This document shows, piece after piece, positions 1 through 12,218 of a stretch of 64,000 bases of DNA. The notes beneath the pieces were generated by a model. It was given only the letters and a program-made list of their open reading frames with translations. It searched no databases and was not told the origin of the DNA. Both the position numbers and the translations under genes were made by a program. Source of the DNA: Gammaproteobacteria bacterium (GTDB lineage: Bacteria; Pseudomonadota; Gammaproteobacteria; Eutrophobiales; Eutrophobiaceae); contig SCUJ01000006.1 of assembly GCA_004297165.1 (NCBI GenBank), positions 1,550,464 through 1,614,463 on the forward strand. Reading direction: 5' to 3'. Every line of letters begins with the position of its first letter. Position 1 is the stretch's first letter.

Positions 1-126
1 GAGCCGGGCACGAAGGGGCTTGCAGTGGTGGACATCTTCCGCATCGAGAACGGAAAGATCGCCGAGCACTGGGACGTGATACAGCCGATCCCCGAACATT
101 CACTCAACAATAATTCCATGTTCTAA
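1..126 (+). CDS. SnoaL/NTF2-like protein, 3' end only
   Basis: The window opens inside this gene: 41 codons are readable in frame 1 before a TAA stop. The segment reads as a hydrophobic beta strand followed by FRIENGKIAEHWDVIQPIP, the typical last strand and Trp-Asp-x-x-Gln ending of SnoaL-like (NTF2-fold) proteins, small cone-shaped domains that act as isomerases, aldol-type enzymes or ligand binders. The stop lies 13 bases before the start of the SDR gene, so the two are probably co-transcribed. Substrate unknown; the N-terminal part is outside the window. Confidence 0.75.
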   Translation, partial: EPGTKGLAVVDIFRIENGKIAEHWDVIQPIPEHSLNNNSMF

Positions 127-139
127 CGAGGGGTAACTC

Positions 140-895
140 ATGGGCGAACGCTTCAAGAATAAAATCGTGGTCATCGTCGGCGGCAACAGCGGCATCGGGC
201 TCGCCGCAGCCAAGGGTTTTGCGGCGGAGGGGGCACAACTGGTGCTTACGGGTAGAAACGCGCAAACCTTGAAGGAGGCTGCTGCCGCGACCGGGCCGAC
301 GACCGTCACTGCGGTGTGCGACATCGCCGACCTAAAACAGATCGACGCGCTGATGGCGAAGGTAAAAGACCAGCACGGCCGCATCGACGTGCTGTTCGTT
401 AACGCGGGGGTTGGCGCCTTCATCCCGGTGGAGGCGGTGACAGAGGCGGACTGGGACGAGGTCCAGAACGTCAACCTCAAGGGCGTCTTCTTCACCGTGC
501 AGAAGGCCCTGCCGCTGCTGCACTCCGGCGCCACGATCATCCTCACGGGCTCCATTGGCGCGTTGAAGGGCCTGCCGACCAATTCCGTCTATGCCGCGAG
601 CAAGGCGGGACTGCGGGCGCTGGGCCGCAACTTCGCCGCCGAATTCGTCGGCCGCGGGATCCGGGTGAATGTAATCAGCCCCGGTCCCATCGACACCGAG
701 ATCATCAACCGCACCAAGGGTCTGCCCCCGGAGGCGGTGCCCGGCATGCGCTCCGAGATCATCAGCCATTGCCCGATGGGCCGCATGGGCCGCGCTGACG
801 AACTCACCGGCGCGGTCCTCTACCTCGCCTCGTCGGAATCCTCCTACGTCACCGGCGTCGATCTCCTGGTGGATGGGGGTGCGGCGAGTTTCTGA
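140..895 (+). CDS. Short-chain dehydrogenase/reductase (SDR) oxidoreductase
   Basis: A 251-residue classical SDR, the usual family length. The N-terminal Rossmann motif VGGNSGIG (about residues 13-20) binds NAD(P), the NAG segment (about residue 88) stabilises the fold, and Ser with the YAASK motif (about residues 150-156) forms the catalytic site. The C-terminus ends in the usual VDGG tail. The start ATG has a purine-rich GAGGGG ribosome-binding site about 8 bases upstream. It follows a SnoaL-like gene closely, a pairing common in catabolic gene groups. It should oxidise or reduce a hydroxyl/keto group in the cytoplasm; the substrate cannot be read from the sequence. Confidence 0.9.
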   Translation: MGERFKNKIVVIVGGNSGIGLAAAKGFAAEGAQLVLTGRNAQTLKEAAAATGPTTVTAVCDIADLKQIDALMAKVKDQHGRIDVLFVNAGVGAFIPVEAVTEADWDEVQNVNLKGVFFTVQKALPLLHSGATIILTGSIGALKGLPTNSVYAASKAGLRALGRNFAAEFVGRGIRVNVISPGPIDTEIINRTKGLPPEAVPGMRSEIISHCPMGRMGRADELTGAVLYLASSESSYVTGVDLLVDGGAASF

Positions 896-919
896 GGGGG
901 TTTGCCGAACCAGGCGATT

Positions 920-940
920 AACCGATGTGAATTATCGGTT
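920..940. terminator. Small hairpin after the SDR gene
   Basis: The 7-bp inverted repeat AACCGAT / ATCGGTT has a 7-base loop, 25 bases after the SDR stop. There is no clear T-run after it on the plus strand, so it is only a possible 3'-end structure. Confidence 0.3.
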
Positions 941-950
941 CGTCTGGCGG

Positions 951-989
951 AAGAAAAAACGCCCATTGACCCCTAAGGCCAATGGGCGT
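951..989 (-). terminator. Rho-independent terminator of the PEP-CTERM gene
   Basis: A perfect 10-bp inverted repeat (ACGCCCATTG at 959-968, CAATGGGCGT at 980-989) is followed, reading the minus strand, by a run of T (951-959). It lies 25 bases past the stop of the minus-strand PEP-CTERM gene. Confidence 0.8.
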
Positions 990-1013
990 GTAACTGATTA
1001 AAAGATTATTCTG

Positions 1014-1649
1014 CTATTTGCTGACGCCGGGCTTGCGTTTGCGCAGCGCGGCCAGACCTGCGATACCGCCCACGAAGAGCAGGGTCGAGGCCGGTTCCGG
1101 AACGGAGGTCGGACCTGATCCGAACACCAGCGTGGCATTGAAATAGGTGCTCCCGTCAAAAGACAGTCCTTTCCAGTCGAACCAGATCTCGTCCGCGTCA
1201 AAGGAAAGCATCGAGGTATTCCAGCCTGCCATGTTGGTGGCCACACTGACGCTTGTCAGGGGGTTCCCGCTGCTGTCATCCAGATCCGATACGCGAAGTC
1301 CATTGAAGCTTAGGGGCGCAGGTGCGCATGTAAATGGAAACACCGGTTCGCATACGAGTGTGGTATCCCACCACGTACCGCTGACATCATGCAGGTGGGT
1401 ATAGTCGATAAGTATGCTGTCGGCCTCGACATTGACATTGTAGCCCCAGGGATAGGAGCAGTACACAACGGCCAGGTCTGTAGCCCCGGTGACCACGGTC
1501 GTGGGTGAAGGGAATGTGCCGCACATGTAGGAGGGACCCGGCGCGTAATGATCGAGTGAGACTGCATCGCCTACCAGGGTTGCGTTTGCCCCCAGAGGCA
1601 ACACACATAATCCGAGAACCGCCGCAGCGGAGGTAATTATTCTTTTCAT
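1014..1649 (-). CDS. PEP-CTERM sorting-domain protein
   Basis: A secreted protein of 211 residues. Residues 1-23 form a signal peptide ending in GANA. The C-terminus carries the sorting signal: VPEPAS, then a hydrophobic stretch (TLLFVGGIAGLAAL), then a short basic tail RKRKPG. In this system an exosortase (not in the window) cleaves at the PEP motif, and such proteins often end up in the extracellular matrix or floc. The middle is rich in Asp, Ser, Thr and Trp with several Cys and matches no family I recognise. A good AAGGAAGG ribosome-binding site precedes the ATG, a sigma54-like promoter lies upstream, and a terminator follows. It is a single-gene transcription unit. Confidence 0.9.
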   Translation of the reverse strand: MKRIITSAAAVLGLCVLPLGANATLVGDAVSLDHYAPGPSYMCGTFPSPTTVVTGATDLAVVYCSYPWGYNVNVEADSILIDYTHLHDVSGTWWDTTLVCEPVFPFTCAPAPLSFNGLRVSDLDDSSGNPLTSVSVATNMAGWNTSMLSFDADEIWFDWKGLSFDGSTYFNATLVFGSGPTSVPEPASTLLFVGGIAGLAALRKRKPGVSK

Positions 1650-1692
1650 GTAGCCTTCCTTTATTGTTATGTAATTAAATTAAGGGATCTGA

Positions 1693-1709
1693 AGGCATAT
1701 AACGTGCCA
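1693..1709 (-). promoter_or_regulatory. Sigma54-type -24/-12 promoter of the PEP-CTERM gene
   Basis: Read on the minus strand the element is TGGCACG, TTAT, ATGCC. The -24 box is a perfect TGGCACG, the -12 box keeps TGC, and the invariant GG and GC are exactly 10 bases apart. The predicted start site near 1684 leaves a leader of about 35 bases containing the ribosome-binding site. PEP-CTERM genes in several proteobacteria are known to depend on RpoN and the PrsR activator, which agrees with this reading. Confidence 0.65.
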
Positions 1710-1771
1710 GCAATTTTACTGCGCCTAACTTACTGTAATTCTTACAATTCCAATATAAGTGGTTTTGCCTT

Positions 1772-1791
1772 GTGTAAGGCAGGGTTTACAC
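1772..1791. promoter_or_regulatory. Inverted repeat, possible activator site for the sigma54 promoter
   Basis: GTGTAA (1772-1777) and TTACAC (1786-1791) form an inverted repeat with an 8-base centre, about 90-105 bases upstream of the predicted start site. This is the usual position of an enhancer-binding protein. The protein is not identified; PrsR is an inference from the gene context. Confidence 0.4.
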
Positions 1792-2035
1792 TCGCGCTCA
1801 TGATTGTAAGGAATGCTGACAAAGACCCATTGAGTTCATTTCCGTTTCACACCTTGGTCGATTAACAGAGAGTGATCGCGCCAGACCGGAATATAGAACC
1901 GCAACTATTTCACGCTCCGCTAAAAATCATTTCTACGGATTACCCATCGCAGGATGCGCTTGTCCGCTCCCGGACGCTTGTCTATAGTGGATTTTGGCGG
2001 GCTCGTTATGAAATCAACCATATCGGGGGTGCGAG

Positions 2036-3219
2036 ATGAGCAGGATCCGGGTATTGGTGGGCACACGTAAAGGGGCGTTCATACTGCGTTCGGACGCCGG
2101 GCGCAAAAAATGGGAAATCGACGGTCCGCATTTCGTGGGCTGGGAGGTCTATCACATGAAGGGCTCGCCGATCGATCCCGACCGGCTCTATGCCTCGCAG
2201 AGCAGCGCCTGGTTCGGGCAGATCATCCAGCGATCCAACAACGGCGGCAGGAACTGGGAGCAGCCTGGAACCCCACCAGGCGAACCACTGACAACCCCCG
2301 AAGGCTTCCCAAAAGGGGAAAGCAACAAATTCGTCTATGACGCCTCCTCCGCCACCGGCAAACCGCTCACCACGCATCAGTGGTACGACGGCACGCAACG
2401 CCCCTGGGAATTCAAGCGAGTCTGGCATCTGGAACCTTCCCTGACCGATCCTGACACCGTCTATGCCGGCGTGGAGGACGCGGCGCTGTTCCGCACCGTC
2501 GATGGCGGCAAGACCTGGCAGGAACTGGCCGGACTGCGCGGTCATGGCACCGGACCCAAATGGCAGCCCGGCGCCGGCGGCATGTGTCTGCACACGATCC
2601 TGTTCGACCCCGGCAATCCCCGCCGGATCTACACCGCCATATCCGCCGCGGGGGCCTTCCGGACCGATGACGCCGGCTTGACCTGGAAACCGATCAACCG
2701 GGGTCTCAAGTCGGAATACATCCCGGACCCGGAAGCGGAGGTCGGCCACTGCGTGCACCGCATCGCCATGCACCCCGCCCGCACGAATGTGTTGTACATG
2801 CAGAAACACTGGGAGGTCCTGCGCAGCGACAACGCCGGTGACCAGTGGCAAAACATAAGCGGCAACTTGCCGTCCGATTTCGGTTTTCTGGTCGAGGTGC
2901 ATGCCCACGAGCCGGAGACAATCTACGTCGTGCCGATCAAGAGCGACTTCGCGCACCACCCGCCTGAGGCAAAACTGCGTGTGTACCGCAGCCGCACCGG
3001 CGGCAACGAATGGGAGGCTTTGACCAATGGCCTGCCGCAGGAGCACTGCTACGTCAACGTGTTGCGCGACGCCATGGCGGTGGATTCGCTCGATGAGTGC
3101 GGTGTGTACTTCGGCACCACAGGCGGGCAGGTCTACTGCTCTCCCGACGGCGGGGACCATTGGACGCCCATCGTCCGCGACCTGCCGTCCGTGGTTTCCG
3201 TGGAGGTGCAGACCTTGCG

Positions 3220-3223
<4 letters not shown>
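2036..3223 (+). CDS. Asp-box (BNR/sialidase-like) beta-propeller protein
   Basis: A 395-residue protein built from repeated beta-propeller blades. At least four Asp-box motifs (S/T-x-D-x-G-x-x-W) are visible, such as [30 protein letters not shown] and [10 protein letters not shown], the last close to the C-terminus. The fold is shared by sialidases, VPS10-like and photosystem-assembly propellers, and the sequence alone does not show glycosidase activity. No signal peptide is evident ([15 protein letters not shown]), so it is probably cytoplasmic. Its stop overlaps the start of the MoaD/ThiS-like gene by 4 bases (ATGA), so the two are translationally coupled and likely act together. Confidence 0.85.
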
Positions 3224-5321
<2,098 letters not shown>

Positions 5322-5325
<4 letters not shown>

Positions 5326-5597
5326 GCGATTACGAGACCATGAAGAAACAGGTGGAGTTGCAGGCCCGGCGCATGCGCGAGGCGGAGAAGAGACGCCCGT
5401 CGCTGCTCGCGCAGACCCGGTATCTCGGGACGATGGGCCTCCTGTTCGTAGTTCCGGTGGTCGGCGGCGCCTATCTGGGGCGCTGGCTCGATACCCGCCT
5501 CGCCGGCTTTTCGGTATCATGGACCGTCTGTCTGATACTCCTTGGCGTGGCGGTGGGCGCATTCAACGTCTACCTGTTCATCCGCAACCTGGAATAA
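5322..5597 (+). CDS. atpQ: N-ATPase accessory membrane protein AtpQ (AtpI/AtpZ type)
   Basis: A 91-residue protein with a charged amphipathic N-terminus (about 1-30) and two membrane segments (about 33-50 and 62-85) joined by [10 protein letters not shown], the arrangement of AtpI/AtpZ proteins that help assemble the c ring. It overlaps atpC by 4 bases and is followed only 5 bases later by atpB. In most N-ATPase operons a second small membrane protein, AtpR, lies here; it is missing. Confidence 0.88.
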
Positions 5598-5602
5598 CAA
5601 CG

Positions 5603-6563
<961 letters not shown>

Positions 6564-6573
6564 GGCGCAGCGC

Positions 6574-7329
6574 GTGGAACTCGACTGGACCAGCTTCCTG
6601 CTGGAGATCATCAACTTCCTGGTCCTGGTCTGGATCCTGAAGCATTTTCTCTACCGGCCGGTCCTCGACATGGTGGATCAGCGCCGCCGGGCCGTGGACA
6701 AGGTCCGCGCGGACGCCGAACAGATCCAGACCGAGGCCGTCGATCTGCGCAAGCGTTACGAAGAACGGCTGCAGAGCTGGGAGCAGGAGAAGACGGCGGC
6801 CCGAGCGAAACTCCGGACGGACCTCGATCAGGAGCGCCAGCGTCTCGCCCTCGCCCAGCAGCAATCCCTGCAAGCGGAACGGGAAAAATTCGAGGTGTTG
6901 CTGCAACGGGAGGCGCGCAACAACCGCCGCCAGGTCGAGCGCGAGGCGCTGGATCTCGGCGGGCGCATCAGCCGCCGTCTGCTCGCGCGCCTCTCCAGCC
7001 CCGAACTGGAACAGCGGTTGATCCGGCTGCTGGTGGAGGATCTTGGCCGGCTTACCAAGGAGCGCATCGCGGAGATGCGCGCCGCCTGCAAGCTGGACCG
7101 ATCCACCGTGCAGGTCACGAGCGCCTTTCCTCTCGATCAACCCGCGGCCGACGCCTTGCGGGAAGGATTGATCGCGGCCCTCGATCTCAGTCAGGATTGC
7201 CGCTGGCGTTTTCAACAGGACCCGAGTCTCATCGCCGGAGTAAGGGTCGCCCTCGGGTCCTGGATATTGCGCGCCAATCTCCAGGATGAATTGCAATACT
7301 TCTTTACGGAAGGCGCGAATGCCGACTGA
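6574..7329 (+). CDS. atpF: N-type ATPase subunit b with delta-like C-terminal domain
   Basis: A 251-residue protein starting at GTG. One N-terminal membrane helix (about residues 6-25) is followed by a long charged coiled coil (about 30-125) typical of the peripheral stalk. The last 110 residues differ: they contain [10 protein letters not shown] and [19 protein letters not shown], which resemble the C-terminal domain of the delta/OSCP subunit. This explains the absence of a separate atpH. It overlaps atpA by 11 bases. Confidence 0.9.
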   Translation: MELDWTSFLLEIINFLVLVWILKHFLYRPVLDMVDQRRRAVDKVRADAEQIQTEAVDLRKRYEERLQSWEQEKTAARAKLRTDLDQERQRLALAQQQSLQAEREKFEVLLQREARNNRRQVEREALDLGGRISRRLLARLSSPELEQRLIRLLVEDLGRLTKERIAEMRAACKLDRSTVQVTSAFPLDQPAADALREGLIAALDLSQDCRWRFQQDPSLIAGVRVALGSWILRANLQDELQYFFTEGANAD

Positions 7330-8812
7330 TGCCGGGAGCCCGCTCGCCCGCCTGCGGTCGCGGCTCGATGATTACCGGTTCGATCTGCGGATCGAGGAAC
7401 AGGGCAGCGTCGTTTCGGTAGGCGACGGCATCGCCTGGGTGCGGGGCCTGCCTAGCGCCGCCATAAACGAACTCCTGGACTTCAACGACGGCAGCCGCGG
7501 GATCGTTTTTCATCTTGGCGCCGGGGTCCTCGGGGCCGTGTTGATCCATCAATCGGGGCTGCTCACCGCCGGGACGCTGGTGAACCTCACCGGCCGGCAA
7601 CTCAACATCCCGGTGGGCGACGCCCTGCTCGGCCGAATCGTCGATCCTGTCGGTCTGCCGCTCGACTCCGGCGAGCCGCCCGAGTGCCCGGACGCGGGAC
7701 CGCTCGAACGCCCCTCGCCGCCGCTCATCCAGCGCGATTTCGTCCGTCGCCCCCTCTACACCGGGATCAAGATCATCGACGCCATGATCCCCATCGGCAT
7801 GGGACAGCGGCAGTTGATCATCGGCGATCAGGCCCTCGGGCGCAGCGCCATCGCCATCGACGCGGTGATCAACCAGCGCGGCAGGGATGTCTATTGTATC
7901 TATGTGCTGATCGGCCAGAAACGCTCCGCGGTCGTGAACCTGATCGAGACGCTCAAGCGGCATGACGCGATGGATTACACCACGATCGTGGTCGCCGAGG
8001 CCACCGCGCTGCCGGGGTTGCAGTATCTCGCGCCCTTCGCCGGCTGCGCCATCGCCGAATACTGGATGCGCGCCGGGAAAGACACCCTGGTGGTGTTCGA
8101 CGATCTAAGCATTCACGCCCGGGCCTATCGGGAATTGTCGCTGCTGTTGCGCCGCCCGCCCGGTCGCGAGGCGTATCCAGGCGACATCTTCTTTCTGCAC
8201 GCGCGCCTGCTGGAGCGGGCCACCTGCCTCGCCCCCGCGCATGGCGGCGGCAGCATGACGGCGCTGGCCATCGTCGAGACCCAGCAGGGGGAGATCGCGA
8301 GTTACATCCCGACCAATCTCATCTCGATCACGGACGGGCAGATCTATCTGGATGCCAATCTCTTCGCCGCGGGCTTCCGTCCGGCCATCGACGTGACCCG
8401 ATCGGTCTCGCGCATCGGCGGCAAGGCGCAGCATCGCCGCATCAAGGAGGAGGCGGGACGGATGAAACTCGATTACCTGCAATTCCTCGATCTGGAGGCG
8501 TTCACCCGTTTCGGGGCGCGGCTGGAGGCGTCGATGCAAAAGAAGCTGCAACGCGGCCAGTTGTTGCGCGAGCTGCTGAAACAGGATCGGTTGAAACCGC
8601 ATACGGAACGTTTTCTGCTCGCCTGGCTCGTCGCCTTCAACCATGGTCTGTTCGAGGATCACACGGACACGGATGTCCCGGAACTCCTCGACAACCTCGC
8701 CGCCCATTGCGCCGGCTGCGATCTGAGCCTGGACAACACGCGGGATGACTGGCTCGCGGCGTTGCAGGGATGGCTGCCCCGCCGGCATCCGGTAGATACC
8801 CCTGGGCCATGA
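7319..8812 (+). CDS. atpA: N-type ATPase subunit alpha
   Basis: The non-catalytic nucleotide-binding subunit, 497 residues from the ATG at 7319; an earlier in-frame ATG at 7286 lies within atpF and would add 11 unlikely residues. The region at the P-loop position reads [13 protein letters not shown]: the usual GxxxxGKT/S has Arg in place of the Lys, so nucleotide binding here may be altered. The family hallmark [10 protein letters not shown] is present near residue 361. Its stop overlaps the atpG start (ATGA). Confidence 0.93.
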   Translation: MPTDAGSPLARLRSRLDDYRFDLRIEEQGSVVSVGDGIAWVRGLPSAAINELLDFNDGSRGIVFHLGAGVLGAVLIHQSGLLTAGTLVNLTGRQLNIPVGDALLGRIVDPVGLPLDSGEPPECPDAGPLERPSPPLIQRDFVRRPLYTGIKIIDAMIPIGMGQRQLIIGDQALGRSAIAIDAVINQRGRDVYCIYVLIGQKRSAVVNLIETLKRHDAMDYTTIVVAEATALPGLQYLAPFAGCAIAEYWMRAGKDTLVVFDDLSIHARAYRELSLLLRRPPGREAYPGDIFFLHARLLERATCLAPAHGGGSMTALAIVETQQGEIASYIPTNLISITDGQIYLDANLFAAGFRPAIDVTRSVSRIGGKAQHRRIKEEAGRMKLDYLQFLDLEAFTRFGARLEASMQKKLQRGQLLRELLKQDRLKPHTERFLLAWLVAFNHGLFEDHTDTDVPELLDNLAAHCAGCDLSLDNTRDDWLAALQGWLPRRHPVDTPGP

Positions 8813-9630
8813 CCCGCCGCCGCGATATCGATCGCCATGTGACCGCCCTCACCCAGATCAGCGGGGTCATGGGGAGCATGAAGAAGCTCGCACAGATGGA
8901 AGGCTATAAGGTGGAGCGCCTGCTCCTGCCGCAGCGTATGGCGCTGGCCAACATCCGGCGCGCGGCGGCGGATTTCCATTCCACCTGGCCGCTGCCAATC
9001 GCACCGCCAACGGAAGAAACCGCCAAGGTTTATGTGATCTGGGGATCGGAACGCGGGTTCTGCGGGGACTTCAATCAACGCCTGGTCTCTGAACTCGAAC
9101 GCCTGCATTTGCAGGATGCCAGCGATAACACAGTCCGCATTGTCATCGGCCGGCGCTGCGCCGCCGCGCTGCAACAGCGCGTACCAGCGGATCATGTCCT
9201 CCCCGGCGCCGGGATAGTGGATGAGATCCCGCACGTCCTGGGCGACCTCCTGGAGATACTGGCCGGCCTTGCGCCAGACGCCCTGAATGTATTGAGTCAC
9301 CACAGCGAAACCGGCGCCATCAGCCAGACCAGGGTACTGCCGCCTGAATTGCAAGTCGAGGATACGCTGAATTTCCGCACACCCATCCTGCTGAACCTCA
9401 AACCCGAGGCATTTCTGAGGGAACTGCTCGATCACTATCTCTTCGCGATCCTGCATGAACTGGCCTATGAATCCCTGCTCGCGGAATGCCGCTATCGCAT
9501 GCAACACCTGGAATCCGCCGGGCGCCGGATCGACGAACGGATCGCGCGGCTGAAGTTGCGACGCAACACCCTGCGCCAGGAGGAGATCACGGAGGAACTG
9601 GAGATCATCCTCCTGAATGCGCCGGGTTGA
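8809..9630 (+). CDS. atpG: N-type ATPase subunit gamma
   Basis: The rotary shaft, 273 residues, last gene of the operon. The N-terminal helix ([23 protein letters not shown]) and the C-terminal helix ([34 protein letters not shown]) form the coiled coil that turns inside alpha3beta3, with a Rossmann-like middle containing [14 protein letters not shown]. The ATG at 8809 was chosen over one 13 codons upstream because it overlaps the atpA stop and matches the usual gamma start. Confidence 0.93.
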   Translation: MTRRRDIDRHVTALTQISGVMGSMKKLAQMEGYKVERLLLPQRMALANIRRAAADFHSTWPLPIAPPTEETAKVYVIWGSERGFCGDFNQRLVSELERLHLQDASDNTVRIVIGRRCAAALQQRVPADHVLPGAGIVDEIPHVLGDLLEILAGLAPDALNVLSHHSETGAISQTRVLPPELQVEDTLNFRTPILLNLKPEAFLRELLDHYLFAILHELAYESLLAECRYRMQHLESAGRRIDERIARLKLRRNTLRQEEITEELEIILLNAPG

Positions 9631-9765
9631 ACGGGAATTCCCCCTTGCTAGGCAGCCACAGGCTTCGGGAATAGAATGTCAACCGGCGCTCGCGGTATTT
9701 GCCGGCGCAATCTAGTGGGGAATTCAATAATACAGCGCGTTCGCGCGGCAATGGGGGGGGGATTC

Positions 9766-11406
9766 ATGCAAAACAAATTCAAGGCTCTGGCGTTGGTAAC
9801 ATCGCTCGCGGTTTCGATCGGCGCCACATCCGCAACCATGGCGGCGGAAACCACCGGCCCCTCTCGCTCCCCGAATATCCTGCTCATCATCGCCGATGAC
9901 GTCGGGCTGGACGTGACGACCGATATGTATCCGGGCCTCGTCGATGAACTGGTCGAGAAGTACGGCCCCGCAGGGCACAATCATCCCCAATATCAATCAA
10001 TCAAGGGCAAGCCTGCGTCCACGCCGACGCTCGATGGGTTGGCAAGGTCCGGCATGGTATTCCGGAACGTCTGGGCGAATCCGTACTGCTCGCCGACGCG
10101 GGCCACGATCCTCACCGGTCTGTTCAGCGCCAAAAACAAAGTGCTCACCTTCGCCGATCCCTTGTCGCAAAACCATACCTCCTTCGTCCGGAAGCTGAAG
10201 GACGAGGCCGGCTACAGCACGGCGCTGTTCGGCAAGTGGCATCTTGCCGGCGCCCCCGGCAATCAGGTGAATTACCCCGGCATCAAGCCGAAGCAGGCGG
10301 GCTTCGATCTCTTCAAGGGCAATCTCCACGCCGCGATCCGAACCTATTGGGAATATGACTACCAGGTTCAGGACGACGCCACACCGGCGGACCAGTGGCG
10401 CACGGAGAAACCCCCGCAGCGATCCCTGCCCGGCGTCGCGCCGACAACTTACGCACCTGTGGTGAAGGTGGCCGATACCATCGACTGGATAACCGCCCAG
10501 GAAGAAGCGGCCCCCGAAAAACCCTGGTTCGTCTGGCTCGCGTTCAATCTGTCGCACGCGACGGCGCAGCAGCAACCGAGCGCGATGGCAGTGCCGAACG
10601 CCGATACCCTGGATGCCAGAAGCCATCAGGAGATGCAGGCGTGCGGCGGCTCGTTCGGGTCCTCCAACACGGGGACCTGCACCGGCGAAGCCCTGATGCG
10701 GGCCATGACGAACTCGCTGGATACGCTCACAGGCAAGCTGCTGGAAACCGTCGACAAGCTGGATCCCAATACCTATATCATCTTCATCGGCGACAACGGA
10801 ACGCCGATGTATGGCCGGCCGAATCTCGATTTCATCGATAACATGTACATCACCCGGAAAGGCCGCGGCAAGGGAAAGACCTACGAAAGCGGCGCCCGCG
10901 TCCCCATGGTCATCCGCGGTCCCAACATCGAGGCCGGCGCCATGAGCTATGATTACGTTCACACCGCGGACCTGTTCTCCACCATCCTCAATCTGGCTGG
11001 TCTCGAAGCGCCCGAGCAGGTCTCGAACAGCGAAGGCACGGGGACTGTGCCGCTCGATGCCGTATCACTGGCCCCGCTCCTGTTCGATTCTGCCGCCAGC
11101 GTGCGCGATCCGAACGAAGGTTTTCTGTTGTCGGAAACGATCGACCTTATGAATAACAATACGCGTCAGGTGGGGGCCCGCAATGCCAGCCACAAGGTCA
11201 TCTGCACCAACGGGACCGACGCGGGGGCGTGCGTATTTTACGACCTCGCCGCAGATCCGCTGGAAGAGTATCCGCTGCCCATTCCGGAAGAATGCGCGGG
11301 TTACGACAATAAAAAATGGACCCCTGCCGATCCGTCCTGGCACTTCTGCCGACTGAAGGAAGTGGTGGAGACGCAGTCGTTTTTCAAGCAACAAGCGAGG
11401 CAATAA
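9766..11406 (+). CDS. Sulfatase (formylglycine-dependent)
   Basis: A 546-residue alkaline-phosphatase-superfamily sulfatase, probably exported: residues 1-25 form a signal peptide ending ATMAAE. NILLIIADDVG near the N-terminus supplies metal-binding aspartates. Cys108 in CSPTR is the residue converted to formylglycine, and FGKWHLAG with FIGDNGTP completes the metal and sulfate pocket. The ATG at 9766 was chosen because it gives a proper signal peptide; a frame open from 9676 would add 30 unrelated residues. The substrate (aryl, alkyl or carbohydrate sulfate) is not determined. It stands alone between the ATPase operon and a small NTF2-like gene. Confidence 0.9.
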   Translation: MQNKFKALALVTSLAVSIGATSATMAAETTGPSRSPNILLIIADDVGLDVTTDMYPGLVDELVEKYGPAGHNHPQYQSIKGKPASTPTLDGLARSGMVFRNVWANPYCSPTRATILTGLFSAKNKVLTFADPLSQNHTSFVRKLKDEAGYSTALFGKWHLAGAPGNQVNYPGIKPKQAGFDLFKGNLHAAIRTYWEYDYQVQDDATPADQWRTEKPPQRSLPGVAPTTYAPVVKVADTIDWITAQEEAAPEKPWFVWLAFNLSHATAQQQPSAMAVPNADTLDARSHQEMQACGGSFGSSNTGTCTGEALMRAMTNSLDTLTGKLLETVDKLDPNTYIIFIGDNGTPMYGRPNLDFIDNMYITRKGRGKGKTYESGARVPMVIRGPNIEAGAMSYDYVHTADLFSTILNLAGLEAPEQVSNSEGTGTVPLDAVSLAPLLFDSAASVRDPNEGFLLSETIDLMNNNTRQVGARNASHKVICTNGTDAGACVFYDLAADPLEEYPLPIPEECAGYDNKKWTPADPSWHFCRLKEVVETQSFFKQQARQ

Positions 11407-11431
11407 GAAATTGTAGTTTGATGAGTGGTAG

Positions 11432-11458
11432 GTTGGGATAGGTGAAACGAATCCCAAC
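11432..11458. repeat. Short palindromic repeat after the sulfatase gene
   Basis: GTTGGGAT (11432-11439) and ATCCCAAC (11451-11458) form a perfect 8-bp inverted repeat. It resembles the short dispersed palindromes often found between proteobacterial genes and may also act as a weak 3' end, but no T-run follows. Confidence 0.45.
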
Positions 11459-11542
11459 GTTTACACAGGCAGTTGACGACTCGCCTACGCCGCACCCGTA
11501 ATTAATCGTCAGACCGGGAAATAACGAAGCAAGGAGGTTCTT

Positions 11543-11941
11543 ATGCCCGCATTCGAAGATCCCGTAAAGAACGAAATCTGGGCCACCGTCCGAGCGATGA
11601 ACGATGCCTGGACGAAGGGCAACCCCGACGACCTTTCCAGGTTCTTCCATAAAGACATGGTCGCCATCACCGCCACGGATCGCAACCGCCTGGATGGCGG
11701 GGCGGCCTGCATCGCCGGCTGGAAGGGCTTTTGCGCTGCAGCGCGCATCCACAAGTGGGAGGAGAAAGATCCGGTGATCCATGTCTACGGCAACGCCGCG
11801 GTCGTAGCTTATTTTTACGAGATGTCCTTCGACATGGGCGGGAAAACAATCGTCACGGGTGGCAGAGACATGTTCTTCTTTGTAAAAGAAGGAGAAAAAT
11901 GGTGGGCAGTGGCGGATCAATTCTCCCCATACCCAGTCTGA
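11543..11941 (+). CDS. NTF2/SnoaL-fold protein (DUF4440-like)
   Basis: A 132-residue protein with a strong AAGGAGG ribosome-binding site. It has the pattern of NTF2-fold domains: an N-terminal helix with AMNDAWTKGNPDDLSRFFH, then alternating strands, ending EGEKWWAVADQFSPYPV. No signal peptide is seen. Such domains bind small molecules or act as isomerases, and the role here is unknown. It stands alone, 136 bases after the sulfatase. Confidence 0.75.
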   Translation: MPAFEDPVKNEIWATVRAMNDAWTKGNPDDLSRFFHKDMVAITATDRNRLDGGAACIAGWKGFCAAARIHKWEEKDPVIHVYGNAAVVAYFYEMSFDMGGKTIVTGGRDMFFFVKEGEKWWAVADQFSPYPV

Positions 11942-12218
11942 CAACCTGTAACATACTGTCCACTATATGTATTTCCCGCCTGCCTTGTAACCCGTTGAGC
12001 CGACTATAATAAATCAGGATTTTCCGATACGTGTTCATATAGGGGACACTCCTTTCCTGGATATGGAAAAATGCAAATTGGACACCCCGGATATAGACTG
12101 CCTATACTTGGCCAATCCGCTATCCCAATGAATCACAAGGAGGTTTCCCGCATGTCCAGTTACACTTCTAAATATTTTTCTCGGACAAAGTGTCCGTTAA
12201 TCCCTAGTTAGGCTGCTC
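11942..12218. other. AT-richer intergenic stretch before the integron cassette
   Basis: No gene of normal size is present. A tiny frame with a perfect AAGGAGG site starts at ATG 12152 (MSSYTSKYFSRTKCPLIPS) and stops at 12211, inside the core site GTTAGGC, as if a longer gene had been cut there. The words GGACA and TGTCC recur at about 11953, 12043 and 12079, and form a perfect 6-bp hairpin at 12182-12196. These may be remnants of a mobile element; I recognise none. Confidence 0.5.
12207..12213 (+). other. Integron core site GTTAGGC, left boundary of a cassette
   Basis: GTTAGGC fits the integrase core consensus GTTRRRY. It lies 5 bases before the cassette ATG, the typical distance in gene cassettes. 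With the attC site at 12619-12696 it bounds a unit of about 483 bp (12208-12690). No full attC or attI could be recognised on its left side. Confidence 0.5.

Larger units (their letters stand above)
1650..2035. other. Divergent intergenic region, AT-rich
   Basis: These 386 bases separate the minus-strand PEP-CTERM gene from the plus-strand propeller gene and are clearly more AT-rich than the flanks. The left part holds the sigma54-like promoter and inverted repeat described separately. The right part (about 1800-2035) shows no recognisable gene or clear promoter. The words CTTAC and GTAAG recur several times between 1725 and 1820. Confidence 0.6.

Noticed and set aside
12182..12196. CGGACA-AAG-TGTCCG hairpin as a terminator or transposon end
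   Set aside because: There is no T-run after it and no matching terminal repeat or transposase gene was found in the window.
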